A stretch of 64,000 bases of DNA from Carboxylicivirga sp. M1479 (GCF_007097485.1 NZ_VKDE01000004.1:248001-312000); one strand, 5' to 3'; positions 45,158 to 53,454 are shown, numbered from the stretch's first letter. Numbers and translations: made by a program. The notes: generated by a model not told the origin, from the sequence alone.

Positions 45158-45504
45158 TTGGTTTTTTGAGATGCGTGTAAAATTAAAAATAGTAAGAATA
45201 AGTGATATAACCAAAGCTTCTAACGTCGCCGGGTATATGTTAGTTTTGTGTGGAGTTGGTTTAATGTTCAGGCATACAGTGTGTCAGCATAAAGCTTAGT
45301 TGGATTGAATTTAAATAAGGAATTACTTCTTTAAATATTATTAATTCATAAGTTCCACATAGTGAGGAGTATAAGTGTTTTGTATTGATATTTGTCAATT
45401 TTTGTGAGTATAACTTACATCGTGTTAGTTCACTTGTAAATGTTTAAAATTGTATTGATAATTAAAATGAAGAATTAGCAGTAATGTTTTTAAGTCCATA
45501 CGTT
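45158..45504. promoter_or_regulatory. 347 bp divergent control region of regulator and cytochrome cluster
   Basis: AT-rich, without a gene. The one clear element is an FNR-like dyad at 45385-45398; GATATTTG, one base off the -7 consensus, overlaps it. The remainder shows nothing distinct. Confidence 0.5.
45385..45398. promoter_or_regulatory. FNR-like operator box
   Basis: TTGATATTTGTCAA: half sites TTGAT and GTCAA with 4 bp between, one base off the TTGAT-N4-ATCAA consensus of Crp/Fnr proteins sensing oxygen. It lies 107 bp before the first cytochrome gene and 228 bp before the regulator gene, in the right place for either. Confidence 0.5.
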
Positions 45505-46623
45505 ATGAAAAAAATTAATCAAGTTCTTTTACTTATAGTTGTAGCTGTTGCTACGGTGTTATCTAGCTGTACAAAAGAAGGTCCTCAAGGCCCTCCTGGA
45601 GCTGATGGTACCAACGGTTTAGATGGTACTAATGGTATTGATGGAACATCAGGTTGTATTACTTGTCATACAAATGATACTGATCTGGCAATGAAGACTA
45701 CACAATTTAAGAAGTCTTTACACTATACAGGAGGAGCTGAACACGTAGGATACGCCAATTATGCCGGTGGATCATGTTCAATGTGTCACTCACACAATGG
45801 ATTTATGCAAGCTGTTGAAGACGGTACTAACTCTGGAGGTTTACATCCTGAGGCTGCAGCCATGTCTTGTTATACATGTCACGAAATTCACACAAGTTAC
45901 ACTCGAGAAGATTATGGAATGCACTATACAGATGCAGTGAACTTTTATTTGAATGAAAATGATAATGGTGTATTTACCGGTTTAGAAGTAGATGCCACTA
46001 GTCAGTATAGTGATCCTGAAGGAATGAGTAATACATGTATCAAATGTCACCAACCACGACATAGAGGTACGACACAGCCTGATCCATCATTGGATGGAAC
46101 TATTGTTATATCAGATGGAGCCGCTGCTCACTGGGGGCCTCATTATGGTGCACAAGGTGCTATTTTCGGAGGCGTTGGTGGTTATATAGGTACAACAGAT
46201 CCAACTGCGCCGTCAGGAACGAAAGGGCACCATAGTTGTAAGAGTTGTCATATGTCTTTTAATTCATTAACTGGAAACTATGGATCTTATGTAGGTGGCC
46301 ACTCAATGAATATGTCAGGTAGCGATGGAGAGCCTGTATTTACTGCTTGTGACGAGTGTCATACTGATAGAGGTGCCACAATAGATTTACCTGGTAAAAT
46401 GGCTTCGAATAAGATCTTAATTGATGCATTACATGCTGATTTATTAGGATTGCAAATTATTGATGCTGATGGACACTTATTAGGTGGTACTTGGACTCAC
46501 AAACAATTGTCAGCATACTGGAATTATGCCTTAGTTAAAAATGATCATAGTTATGGTATTCATAACGAGCAGTATACTCAAGATTTAATTAATGCTGCAA
46601 GAACGTATTTAGGAACAAACTAA
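45505..46623 (+). CDS. Hexaheme c-type cytochrome lipoprotein with collagen-like stalk
   Basis: A 372 aa protein: lipobox LSSC (Cys22), then eight Gly-X-Y triplets (GPQGPPGADGTNG, continuing to SGCITCH), then a domain with six CxxCH heme c motifs: CITCH, CSMCH, CYTCH, CIKCH, CKSCH and CDECH. Many further His residues could be distal ligands. No CxxCK or other catalytic motif of nitrite or hydroxylamine reductases was found. Lipid anchor plus stalk suggests an exposed electron-transfer protein at the outer membrane. The start at 45505 is preferred to an in-frame ATG at 45484. It is the first gene of the cluster and is followed by a terminator-like hairpin, so it may be made in excess. No known family was recognised for the whole protein. 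Confidence 0.85.
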   Translation: MKKINQVLLLIVVAVATVLSSCTKEGPQGPPGADGTNGLDGTNGIDGTSGCITCHTNDTDLAMKTTQFKKSLHYTGGAEHVGYANYAGGSCSMCHSHNGFMQAVEDGTNSGGLHPEAAAMSCYTCHEIHTSYTREDYGMHYTDAVNFYLNENDNGVFTGLEVDATSQYSDPEGMSNTCIKCHQPRHRGTTQPDPSLDGTIVISDGAAAHWGPHYGAQGAIFGGVGGYIGTTDPTAPSGTKGHHSCKSCHMSFNSLTGNYGSYVGGHSMNMSGSDGEPVFTACDECHTDRGATIDLPGKMASNKILIDALHADLLGLQIIDADGHLLGGTWTHKQLSAYWNYALVKNDHSYGIHNEQYTQDLINAARTYLGTN

Positions 46624-46635
46624 AAAAAGTCTAAT

Positions 46636-46665
46636 GGGTGGCTTGTTTTATAGTCACCCTTTTTT
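46636..46665 (+). terminator. Short intrinsic terminator after the hexaheme gene
   Basis: Arms GGGTGGCT (46636-46643) and AGTCACCC (46652-46659), 8 pairs with one wobble, 8 nt loop, then six T. Probably partial, since the next genes lack another visible promoter. Confidence 0.7.
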
Positions 46666-46688
46666 GTTCAACTAACTAATTAAGTCAT

Positions 46689-47063
46689 ATGAAAGCATTA
46701 CAAACAGTAATCGTTAGTTTATTGCTCGTTTTGGCAATAGGTTGCGATTATAAGTATATAACGCCCGATACAGGCGCTCCAGTAGATCCTGATGATCCAA
46801 TTAGTTTCTCTGCTGAAGTAGAACCAATATGGACAAGTCAAAGTTGTGTAAACTGCCATAGCGGAAATGGTCTATTTAGCTTAAAACAAGGTGAAGCTTA
46901 TCAATCATTAATAGACAATAGTTTATTGGATTTGGAAAATTCTGCAAATAGTAAGATTGTTACAGTTCCGGGATCCAGTGGATTGCATAGTGGTTATACG
47001 TATTCTGGTAATCAAGAGCTTATAATTACTACTTGGATTGATCAAGGGGCAGAGGATAACTAA
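46689..47063 (+). CDS. Monoheme cytochrome c-like lipoprotein
   Basis: A small lipoprotein (124 aa) with lipobox AIGC (Cys19) and one heme site CVNCH near residue 56, in the context FSAEVEPIWTSQSCVNCH. The rest (about 60-124, ending ITTWIDQGAEDN) has the short helix pattern of planctomycete-type or class I cytochromes. This N-terminal pattern is widespread in Bacteroidota as small electron carriers. The gene lies 65 bp after the hexaheme gene and 11 bp before the DUF5777 barrel. It would shuttle electrons at the inner face of the outer membrane or at the surface; the sidedness is unknown. Confidence 0.8.
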   Translation: MKALQTVIVSLLLVLAIGCDYKYITPDTGAPVDPDDPISFSAEVEPIWTSQSCVNCHSGNGLFSLKQGEAYQSLIDNSLLDLENSANSKIVTVPGSSGLHSGYTYSGNQELIITTWIDQGAEDN

Positions 47064-47074
47064 AAACGATTAAC

Positions 47075-47953
47075 ATGAAAAAAATAATATATCTGATTGT
47101 TTTGGTTCTGTTTTCTGGTCAATTAATTTGGGCTCAGGAAGAAGCACCAGTAGAAAAGAAAGTTGATAAGCCGGTTCGCTCACCATGGGAATCTGGTACA
47201 CTGGTTAATCACCAAACAAGTGTAACGCAATATAAAAATACATTAGAAATGGTGATTAGTCACCGTTTTGGACCGGTTGAAAATGGTATTAGTGATGTTT
47301 TTGGAATTATGGCTCCAGGAGCTAATATTCGAATCGGATTTAACTATACTATTCTTGATGATTTGAGTGTTGGTTTTGGTACTAATAGTCAAAAAAAATA
47401 TCAGGATTTTCAGGCTAAGTATACGCCTTTTCAACAAACAAGAGAAAATACAATACCTGTTAGCTTAACTATTTATGGTAATGCAGCTATTGATGCACGT
47501 GCTGAGGAAACTTTTGGCGTTAATTATGAATTTACTGATCGTCTATCGTACTTCTCAGAAGTAATAGTTGGTCGTAAGGTAAATGATTGGCTGTCGGTAC
47601 AGGCAAGTGCTAACTTTACACATTATAACGCTGTCGATACTTTGTTGGATAATGATAAGATGGGACTTGGTTTTGGCGGACGTGTCAAGTTCAGTCCACA
47701 ATCATCACTAACTTTGGAAGTTGGTGTGCCACTTAAAATTGAGAGTTTGTCTCAGTACTCGTCTTTTACAGATCACCCAAAGCCACATTTTTCTATTGGT
47801 TATGAAGTTTCGACAAGTACACACGCATTTCAAATTTTTGTAACAAATGGTTTAGGAATATTGCCTCAAGAGTTATATATGTTTAACTTGAGCGAGTTCG
47901 ATGCGAAGAGTATACGCTTCGGATTTAATATAACTCGATTGTGGAATTTCTAA
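47075..47953 (+). CDS. DUF5777 outer-membrane beta-barrel protein
   Basis: A 292 aa protein with a signal peptide (about 1-20, ending LIWAQ) and a sequence of alternating amphipathic strands typical of an outer-membrane barrel, ending in the C-terminal aromatic signature FGFNITRLWNF. The NTLEMVISHRFG and GANIRIGFNYTILDDLSVGFG segments fit the DUF5777 family, which is often encoded beside c-type cytochromes in Bacteroidota. A barrel between lipid-anchored and periplasmic hemes suggests a porin-cytochrome conduit. That role is inference; no heme site is in the barrel itself, and 12-16 strands are expected from its length. Confidence 0.78.
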   Translation: MKKIIYLIVLVLFSGQLIWAQEEAPVEKKVDKPVRSPWESGTLVNHQTSVTQYKNTLEMVISHRFGPVENGISDVFGIMAPGANIRIGFNYTILDDLSVGFGTNSQKKYQDFQAKYTPFQQTRENTIPVSLTIYGNAAIDARAEETFGVNYEFTDRLSYFSEVIVGRKVNDWLSVQASANFTHYNAVDTLLDNDKMGLGFGGRVKFSPQSSLTLEVGVPLKIESLSQYSSFTDHPKPHFSIGYEVSTSTHAFQIFVTNGLGILPQELYMFNLSEFDAKSIRFGFNITRLWNF

Positions 47954-47976
47954 TTGATTAAAGTAAATCTGGTATT

Positions 47977-48390
47977 ATGAGAAAGTTAAAAATGACAGTT
48001 TTTATGAGTTGCGCAATGCTAATGCTTAGTATTGTTTTAATGTCGTTTACGCAAGAAAAGAAGCCGTGGGATATACCTGCTAAGTATAAGGCGATGACTA
48101 ATCCTCAATCGGCTGATGATGCAGACATGATTAAAATTGGTAAGATGAATTACTCTCGCCACTGTAAATCATGCCATGGTAACATTGGTCAGGGTAATGG
48201 TCCAAAGGCGCGCAGTATTGATGCTGATTTAGGCGATTTTACAACAGCTGAATTCCAAGCTCAAAAAGATGGTGTGATTTATTATCAGTCTTTTATTGGA
48301 CGTGATGAGATGCCGAACTTTGAAAAGAAAATTCCTGATGATGAAGATCGTTGGGCAATAGTGACGTATATGCGTACTCTTAAGAAGTAA
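47977..48390 (+). CDS. Small c-type cytochrome, class I-like
   Basis: A 137 aa protein with an N-terminal hydrophobic segment (about 6-26) that is a signal peptide or anchor. One heme site CKSCHGNIGQGNGPKARS near residue 65, and a Met-bearing YQSFIGRDEMPNF segment near 110 that gives the likely sixth ligand. The C-terminal helix DRWAIVTYMRTLKK is typical of class I/CBB3-type cytochrome c. This is a soluble or tethered periplasmic one-electron carrier, 23 bp after the barrel gene and before a hairpin that precedes the heptaheme gene. Confidence 0.88.
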   Translation: MRKLKMTVFMSCAMLMLSIVLMSFTQEKKPWDIPAKYKAMTNPQSADDADMIKIGKMNYSRHCKSCHGNIGQGNGPKARSIDADLGDFTTAEFQAQKDGVIYYQSFIGRDEMPNFEKKIPDDEDRWAIVTYMRTLKK

Positions 48391-48406
48391 AGAAATAACC
48401 ATTATT

Positions 48407-48457
48407 AAAAAACTGCCCGTGAAAAAGAATTGATTCTTTTCTGCCGGCAGTTTTTTT
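48407..48457 (+). terminator. Terminator after the small cytochrome gene, with nested inner stem
   Basis: Outer arms AAAACTGCC (48409-48417) and GGCAGTTTT (48446-48454) enclose a second pairing GAAAAAGAAT / ATTCTTTTC (48421-48441). A run of seven T follows. Strong, so the downstream heptaheme-cytochrome b part may depend on read-through or another promoter. Confidence 0.75.
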
Positions 48458-48480
48458 GTTCTATTTTCAAACATATTACA

Positions 48481-49428
48481 ATGGTAAATAAATACAAATT
48501 AGTAATTCTATGTCTTTTTGCCTGCTTGTTTTTAGGTGGTTCTCAAAGTATAGCTCAAGATGTTGCCGATAATGGCAAATGCCTGAAGTGTCATGGTCAG
48601 GTGTTTTACGAGTATGATAATGAATGGACCGGTCAAGTAGATCGTAAACCACTAAATCCATTTCATCATATTGACAGTGTGAAGATGCATCAGTCTGTTC
48701 ATAAGATGTTTGCATGTATCGATTGTCATTCGATGGATTATGAAACGTTTCCGCACGATGGAGAGTTAAGGTTAGAAGCTAAATACACGTGTATGGATTG
48801 CCATGGAGGAGACGATACCTATGCTAAATATAATTTTGAGGGTATTGAAGAAGCTTTTATGGAAAGTGTGCATTTTCAAGCCTCAGAAGAGCGCTTTAAC
48901 TGTTGGAGCTGTCATGATGCACATGGTTATGAATTAGCATTGCGAAATGATAAAAGCATTGTTGAGGTTGTTGAATTAAGCAATAATATGTGCTTAAGCT
49001 GCCACGATAATAAGTTTAAATATGGCTTAATTTCCGATGATCAACCAAAGCAGATCAACGAAATACACGCTTGGTTACCTAATCAGGATAGTCACTTTAA
49101 AAAGGTTCGTTGTGTTGACTGCCACACAAACGTTCAGAAGGATGTGTTGGTATCACACAACATCTTGCCAAAAGAAAAAGCTTTAAAAAATTGTGTGCAA
49201 TGCCATAGTGCTAATTCTGTTTTAATGGAGTCATTGTATGCGTATCGTGCTAAAGAAAGTAGGGAGTCTTCAGGATTTTTAAATGCCGTTATACTTAATG
49301 AGGGCTATATGATTGGAGCCAATCGTAATCAAACCCTCAATAATATTAGTATTGGAATATTCTCATTAATGATTTTGGGTTTATTGGTTCATTTGATTTT
49401 ACGTTTTATCCTGATAAAAAAGAAATAA
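48481..49428 (+). CDS. Heptaheme c-type cytochrome with C-terminal membrane anchor
   Basis: A 315 aa protein: signal peptide (about 1-25, ending SIAQ), seven heme motifs in order CLKCH, CIDCH, CMDCH, CWSCH, CLSCH, CVDCH and CVQCH, and a C-terminal helix (about 287-310, ISIGIFSLMILGLLVHLILRF) followed by positive residues. The heme domain is thus periplasmic and tied to the inner membrane by its tail. The last CVQCH lies close to the helix. It is followed after 1 bp by the cytochrome b gene, which suggests the pair forms a quinol-oxidising module passing electrons to periplasmic carriers, much as NrfH- or NapC-like units do by another fold. The earlier in-frame start at 48430 was not chosen. 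Confidence 0.88.
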   Translation: MVNKYKLVILCLFACLFLGGSQSIAQDVADNGKCLKCHGQVFYEYDNEWTGQVDRKPLNPFHHIDSVKMHQSVHKMFACIDCHSMDYETFPHDGELRLEAKYTCMDCHGGDDTYAKYNFEGIEEAFMESVHFQASEERFNCWSCHDAHGYELALRNDKSIVEVVELSNNMCLSCHDNKFKYGLISDDQPKQINEIHAWLPNQDSHFKKVRCVDCHTNVQKDVLVSHNILPKEKALKNCVQCHSANSVLMESLYAYRAKESRESSGFLNAVILNEGYMIGANRNQTLNNISIGIFSLMILGLLVHLILRFILIKKK

Positions 49429-49429
49429 G

Positions 49430-50047
49430 ATGAGTGATAAATTATATTTATATCCAGTATGGATTCGTATTTGGCATATTTTTAATGCCGTTTTCTTTCT
49501 TGTGTTATTATTGTCAGGTATAAGTATGCAATACGCAAGTCCTGATTTTATGTTAATGCCTTTTGATGTTGCAGTAACAAGTCATAATGTGGCTGGAATT
49601 GGCATATCCATTGCTTATTTTATTTATTTGATTGGATTTGTATTTACTAGCAATAAAAAGCATTACAAGATCGAATGCAAAGGCTTAATAGGTCAATTGA
49701 TAACACAAATGAGGTATTACCTATTTGGTGTTTTTAAAGGCGAAGAATCGCCATATCCCTCTACTGAAGAGAGTAAGTTTAATCCACTTCAGAAAGTTAC
49801 TTATGTTGGCGTACTGTTCGTGCTGTTTCCTGTATTGATATTTACTGGTTTGCCTTTGATGTTTCCAGAAGTAATCATCGATGATTTTTTCGGAATAGGA
49901 GGTACCTTATTAACTGCGCTCGTGCATGCCAGTGCCGGATTTTTTGCTAGTCTATTTTTGGTAATCCACCTGTATTTTGCAACGATGGGTGCCAGTTTTA
50001 GCTCTAATTTTAAAAGTATTATTAACGGATATCACGAATCTCATTAA
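49430..50047 (+). CDS. Four-helix diheme cytochrome b (FdnI/PhsC/HupC-like)
   Basis: Integral membrane protein (205 aa) with four helices and His in the places of quinone-reactive cytochromes b: H16 in WIRIWHIFNAVFFL, H52 in TSHNVAGIG, and H166 and H180 in ALVHASAGFFASLFLVIHLY, the last two 14 residues apart. It resembles the gamma subunits of formate dehydrogenase and thiosulfate reductase. With its partner, the heptaheme protein one base upstream, it would oxidise menaquinol and feed electrons to the periplasm. No molybdenum enzyme, hydrogenase or other catalytic subunit is encoded in the cluster. Confidence 0.88.
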   Translation: MSDKLYLYPVWIRIWHIFNAVFFLVLLLSGISMQYASPDFMLMPFDVAVTSHNVAGIGISIAYFIYLIGFVFTSNKKHYKIECKGLIGQLITQMRYYLFGVFKGEESPYPSTEESKFNPLQKVTYVGVLFVLFPVLIFTGLPLMFPEVIIDDFFGIGGTLLTALVHASAGFFASLFLVIHLYFATMGASFSSNFKSIINGYHESH

Positions 50048-50049
50048 AT

Positions 50050-50913
50050 ATGGAAGAAATATCGATTAAAAGAGAGTACTTAAAAGGTACTCTCATTCTG
50101 GTGGCGATTGTGTTGCTAGGTTTGTTTTTAAACTCTACGATTGGCCTGTTTGGATTTGTGAAAATGTTATGGCCTCAAAACTTAATCGTGATTTCTATTG
50201 CCTTGGTCCTTGGTTTATGTATTGGTTTTATTGCTAATTCTCAACGATTATGGTTTTTTAAAAGTGTTGCTTTCATATTGCCAACGCTAATGTTTTTAAT
50301 GGTCATTGGTGCATGGTTAATGCTTCATCCCGATGCTGTTGGTAAGGAGTGGCTTAGTCCATTGCTTCAGGTGCCTGCTTTTTTAGCTGCTGTATATGTT
50401 TTTTTGAGTAGTGGTATTTATGTGGCATTAAATGTTTCATCCTTCAAAAATAGGTGGTCGAGTATTGTTTTATCGCTTGTGTCTCTTGTTTTTATTTTTG
50501 GAACTGTTGTGGGAAAAAACGACTACTATCAATTAGCGATGAGAATTGGTTCTGAACGTGCTATTTTTGAAGCTAATGAGGTCGACGGAGACGAATATTA
50601 CCAACTGCCATTTGCTGTTAAGTTGATTACTAGTATTGTGGATGAGTCTATTGAATCGCAGATTAGTAAAGCGAGTGTGAGGGTTTTTAATACCGTTGAA
50701 GACTTTGAGGATGTGGAATTAAGTCTGGATAATAATTTTAAGATAAAAGGTTGGGTTATTGCGTTATCCCAGACTCAATACTACGGAAGTGTTGCAGATG
50801 ATCTTGTGGATATTGATCTGGTTTTCGATCGTTGGATTGAGTTAAAGTACTTTAGTCTGGGCTTTTTATTAATTGGTTTAATATTGCGTCGACGCAGTAT
50901 TAAAGTTGAGTGA
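50050..50913 (+). CDS. ResB/Ccs1-like membrane protein
   Basis: A 287 aa protein with about four N-terminal helices (residues 13-155), one soluble segment (about 160-262) and a C-terminal helix (about 265-282). The soluble segment ends NNFKIKGWVIALSQTQYYG, then DIDLVFDRWIELKYFSLGFLLIGL: a Gly-Trp-x-Ile core followed by an Asp-x-Trp before the last helix, as in ResB/Ccs1 cytochrome c assembly proteins. It is shorter than usual ResB and has no CcsA partner beside it. It may help with heme delivery for the 15 c-type hemes of the cluster, or may be a structural subunit. It is 2 bp from the cytochrome b gene, and the operon ends after it. Confidence 0.6.
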   Translation: MEEISIKREYLKGTLILVAIVLLGLFLNSTIGLFGFVKMLWPQNLIVISIALVLGLCIGFIANSQRLWFFKSVAFILPTLMFLMVIGAWLMLHPDAVGKEWLSPLLQVPAFLAAVYVFLSSGIYVALNVSSFKNRWSSIVLSLVSLVFIFGTVVGKNDYYQLAMRIGSERAIFEANEVDGDEYYQLPFAVKLITSIVDESIESQISKASVRVFNTVEDFEDVELSLDNNFKIKGWVIALSQTQYYGSVADDLVDIDLVFDRWIELKYFSLGFLLIGLILRRRSIKVE

Positions 50914-50937
50914 TTATTAGTGTTGAGTTTATTATAT

Positions 50938-50973
50938 AAAAAGAGGGTAATCCGTTATGGATTACCCTCTTTT
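50938..50973. terminator. Bidirectional terminator between cytochrome cluster and SPT-like gene
   Basis: Arms AAAAGAGGGTAATCC (50939-50953) and GGATTACCCTCTTTT (50959-50973), 15 perfect pairs with a GTTAT loop; A-run and T-run on the two sides. Confidence 0.92.
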
Positions 50974-50991
50974 ATAATATTCTGAAATGGA

Positions 50992-52245
50992 TTAAATTAC
51001 ACTAGCAATTTTATCACTCTTGTATTTTCCTTCTTTTAGTTTTTCTTGAACCTCACGGAATGCTTTAATCGTATAATCCACATCTTCCATTGTGTGAACT
51101 GCTGTTGGTATTATACGAAGCATAATTTGATCTTTAGGTATAACAGGATAGATGACAATAGAACAGAAAATATTATAATTTTCACGTAAATCCATTGTTA
51201 ACTGAGTTGCTTCACCAACATTACCCTCTAAGAATACTGGTGTAACTGGCGATTCCGTTTTTCCTAAGTTAAAACCTGCATCTTTCAAGCCTTTCTGAAG
51301 CGCGTTAACAACTTTCCAAAGGTTTTCTTTGTGTTCAGGTTGGTCGCGTAACATCTCTAGTCGTTTAAGAGCACCAAATACCATCGGCATTGGAAGAGAC
51401 TTCGCGAAGATTTGTGAACGTAGGTTGTATCGTAAGAAGCTAACAACTTCCTCATTACTGGCTACAAAGCCACCAATGCCTGCCATTGATTTTGCAAATG
51501 TGTTAAATACAACATCAATCTGGTCGGCTACATCAAAATGTTCTGCAACACCAGCACCAGTTTTACCCATTGTACCAAATCCGTGTGCATCGTCAACCAA
51601 AATACGGAAATCGTATTTCTCCTTTAAAGCAACAATGTCTTTTAAGTTTCCAAGGTCTCCAGCCATGCCAAATACACCTTCAGTAATCAAAAGGATACCT
51701 CCGCCAGTTTCTTTCACGCGCTTAGTGGCGAACTGAAGCATCTTTTCACACTTGTCCATTTCATTGTGAGCAAAAACGAAGCTTTTACCACCTTTAGCTT
51801 TGTGAATGAAAATACCATCCATGATACAAGCATGTGACTCAGAATCATAAACGATAACATCATTTCTAGTTGCTAATGCATCAATGATAGAAACCATTCC
51901 CTGATAGCCGAAGTTTAGTAGGTAAGAATCTTCTTTTCCAACAAATTCAGCAAGTTTAGCTTCTAGCTCTTCGTGCTTACTAGTCTGTCCTGACATCATA
52001 CGAGCACCCATAGGGTACGCCATACCGTAATCGGCAGCGGCATCAGCATCTGCTTTTCTTACGTCAGGATGGTTAGCCAATCCTAGGTAGTTATTTAAAC
52101 TCCAGGTCAAAACTTCTTTACCACGGAATTTCATTTTTGGGCTAATTTCACCTTCTAATTTTGGGAATGTGAAATATCCATGAGCCTCTTTGCCATATTG
52201 TCCTAAAGGACCCATATGTTCTTTTATTCTATCGAAAATGTCCAC
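50992..52245 (-). CDS. spt: Alpha-oxoamine synthase, probable serine palmitoyltransferase
   Basis: PLP-dependent enzyme of the alpha-oxoamine synthase family (417 aa), which joins an amino acid to an acyl-CoA. In Bacteroidota the member with this TFAKSMAGIGG active site is the serine palmitoyltransferase that starts sphingolipid synthesis. The PLP lysine is K252 in NTFAKSMAG, the cofactor-binding VDDAHGFGTMG is at 218-227 (D219, H221), and NNYLGLANHP near 51-60 is shared by the family. Alternatives are 2-amino-3-ketobutyrate CoA ligase and 8-amino-7-oxononanoate synthase, but the N-terminal length and context do not suggest biotin genes. A TACATTTG -7 box lies at 52273-52280 on the minus strand. 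Confidence 0.82.
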   Translation of the reverse strand: MDIFDRIKEHMGPLGQYGKEAHGYFTFPKLEGEISPKMKFRGKEVLTWSLNNYLGLANHPDVRKADADAAADYGMAYPMGARMMSGQTSKHEELEAKLAEFVGKEDSYLLNFGYQGMVSIIDALATRNDVIVYDSESHACIMDGIFIHKAKGGKSFVFAHNEMDKCEKMLQFATKRVKETGGGILLITEGVFGMAGDLGNLKDIVALKEKYDFRILVDDAHGFGTMGKTGAGVAEHFDVADQIDVVFNTFAKSMAGIGGFVASNEEVVSFLRYNLRSQIFAKSLPMPMVFGALKRLEMLRDQPEHKENLWKVVNALQKGLKDAGFNLGKTESPVTPVFLEGNVGEATQLTMDLRENYNIFCSIVIYPVIPKDQIMLRIIPTAVHTMEDVDYTIKAFREVQEKLKEGKYKSDKIASVI

Positions 52246-52620
52246 TATACTGAGCTTTTAAAATTTTCCGTGCAAATGTAGTGTTTTTACTTATCTTTAT
52301 AAAGGAAACCTTATTAAAAAAGAATGTAGCTTGAGTTAAGGATGGGTGTAAGTGTCTGGTAGAGTGTGTGGTTGATTGCTAAGTAGCGCTTGTGTTCGTA
52401 GCTTGGCTTGATGTAGTACCTGTTCTTAAAATATGCTAATACTCGTGATTTTTTGATTGATAAATTACTGACGATGATAGATGCAAATTATTGTGCTTGT
52501 TGAATATATCAAATTGGGTGTTGTGAGGTTGAATACTAAAGTTTATCTTTGCATGTTGTAAAAATGGTGGTAATTAGTGCTGTTTTTATTTAATAATTGA
52601 ATCTTGTTAAGATTAAATAT
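52246..52620. promoter_or_regulatory. 375 bp divergent intergenic region
   Basis: Between the serine palmitoyltransferase-like gene (-) and bamD (+). Holds a -7 box for each side (52273-52280 minus, 52544-52551 plus). The middle (about 52320-52500) shows no gene, RNA or repeat I can name. Confidence 0.55.
52521..52551 (+). promoter_or_regulatory. Promoter of the bamD operon
   Basis: TTG (52521-52523), 20 bp, then TATCTTTG (52544-52551), close to the Bacteroidota TTG-N19-TAnnTTTG form; 69 bp before the bamD start. Confidence 0.65.
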
Positions 52621-53454
52621 ATGAAGTTGAAGCACTTGGTTTTTGTTTTTGCCTTAATAGGGCTTGTTTTTTCTGGCTGTAGTAAATATCAAAAACTGCT
52701 TAAGAGTCAGGATTATGAGCAGTGGTATACCGAAGCAATGAGGTATTACGAAAAGGAAGACTACACACGTGCAGCAACTTTATTAAATCAATTGGTTAAC
52801 ATATATCGTGGTACAGATAAGGCCGAAGAAGTGAACTATGTTTATGCTAACTGTTTGTATGGATTAAATGATTTTATGACTGCAGGTCATTTTTATCGTG
52901 AGTATGTAAAAAGTTTTCCAGCTGGGGATTATGCTGAGGAATGTCAGTACATGAGTGCGTATTGCTATTATATGCGATCGCCAAAGCCACGTCTTGACCA
53001 AACGACAACTGAGGAAGCAATTCAGGAGTTTCAGTTGTTTATTAATATGTACCCCAATAGTGCGCGGGTTGAGGAATCAACACGATTGATGGATGAATTG
53101 AGGGATAAGTTGGTTTATAAGTCATACCTAAGTGCTAAGTTGTATTACAACCTGGGTGATTATTTAGGTAATAACTACAAGTCAGCGGTTATCGCTGCTC
53201 AAAACAGTTTGCGTGATTTTCCAGACACCAAATATCGAGAAGAATTATCATTTTTGATTTTGGAATCAAAATATATCCAGGCTGTAAACAGTGTGGAGGA
53301 GAAAAAAGAAGAGCGTGTTCGTGATACATTAGATGAATATTACTCCTTTGTTAATGAGTTTCCTGAAGGGAAAATGAGACGCAAAGCAGAGCGTATTTTC
53401 GAAGATTCAGATCGAATGCTTAAAGAGTATAATAAAGAAGTTGCAGTAAATTAA
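52621..53454 (+). CDS. bamD: Outer-membrane assembly lipoprotein BamD
   Basis: BAM complex subunit (277 aa), periplasmic face of the outer membrane. Lipobox VFSGC with Cys20, then SKYQKLLKSQDYEQWYTEAMRYY, the first of about five TPR-like helix pairs (YTRAATLLNQLVN; TAGHFYREYVKSFP; AIQEFQLFINMYP; YKSAVIAAQNSLRDFP). The order bamD - omega subunit - coaBC - porD-like - recN is seen across Bacteroidota and supports the call. The Met at 52621 is chosen over one 8 codons upstream because it starts the signal peptide MKLKHLVFVFALIG. It leads the operon from the promoter at 52521. Confidence 0.92.
   Translation: MKLKHLVFVFALIGLVFSGCSKYQKLLKSQDYEQWYTEAMRYYEKEDYTRAATLLNQLVNIYRGTDKAEEVNYVYANCLYGLNDFMTAGHFYREYVKSFPAGDYAEECQYMSAYCYYMRSPKPRLDQTTTEEAIQEFQLFINMYPNSARVEESTRLMDELRDKLVYKSYLSAKLYYNLGDYLGNNYKSAVIAAQNSLRDFPDTKYREELSFLILESKYIQAVNSVEEKKEERVRDTLDEYYSFVNEFPEGKMRRKAERIFEDSDRMLKEYNKEVAVN

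Noticed and set aside
52320-52500. Small RNA or tRNA in the gap before bamD
   Set aside because: No cloverleaf, conserved TTC loop or strong terminator could be found.
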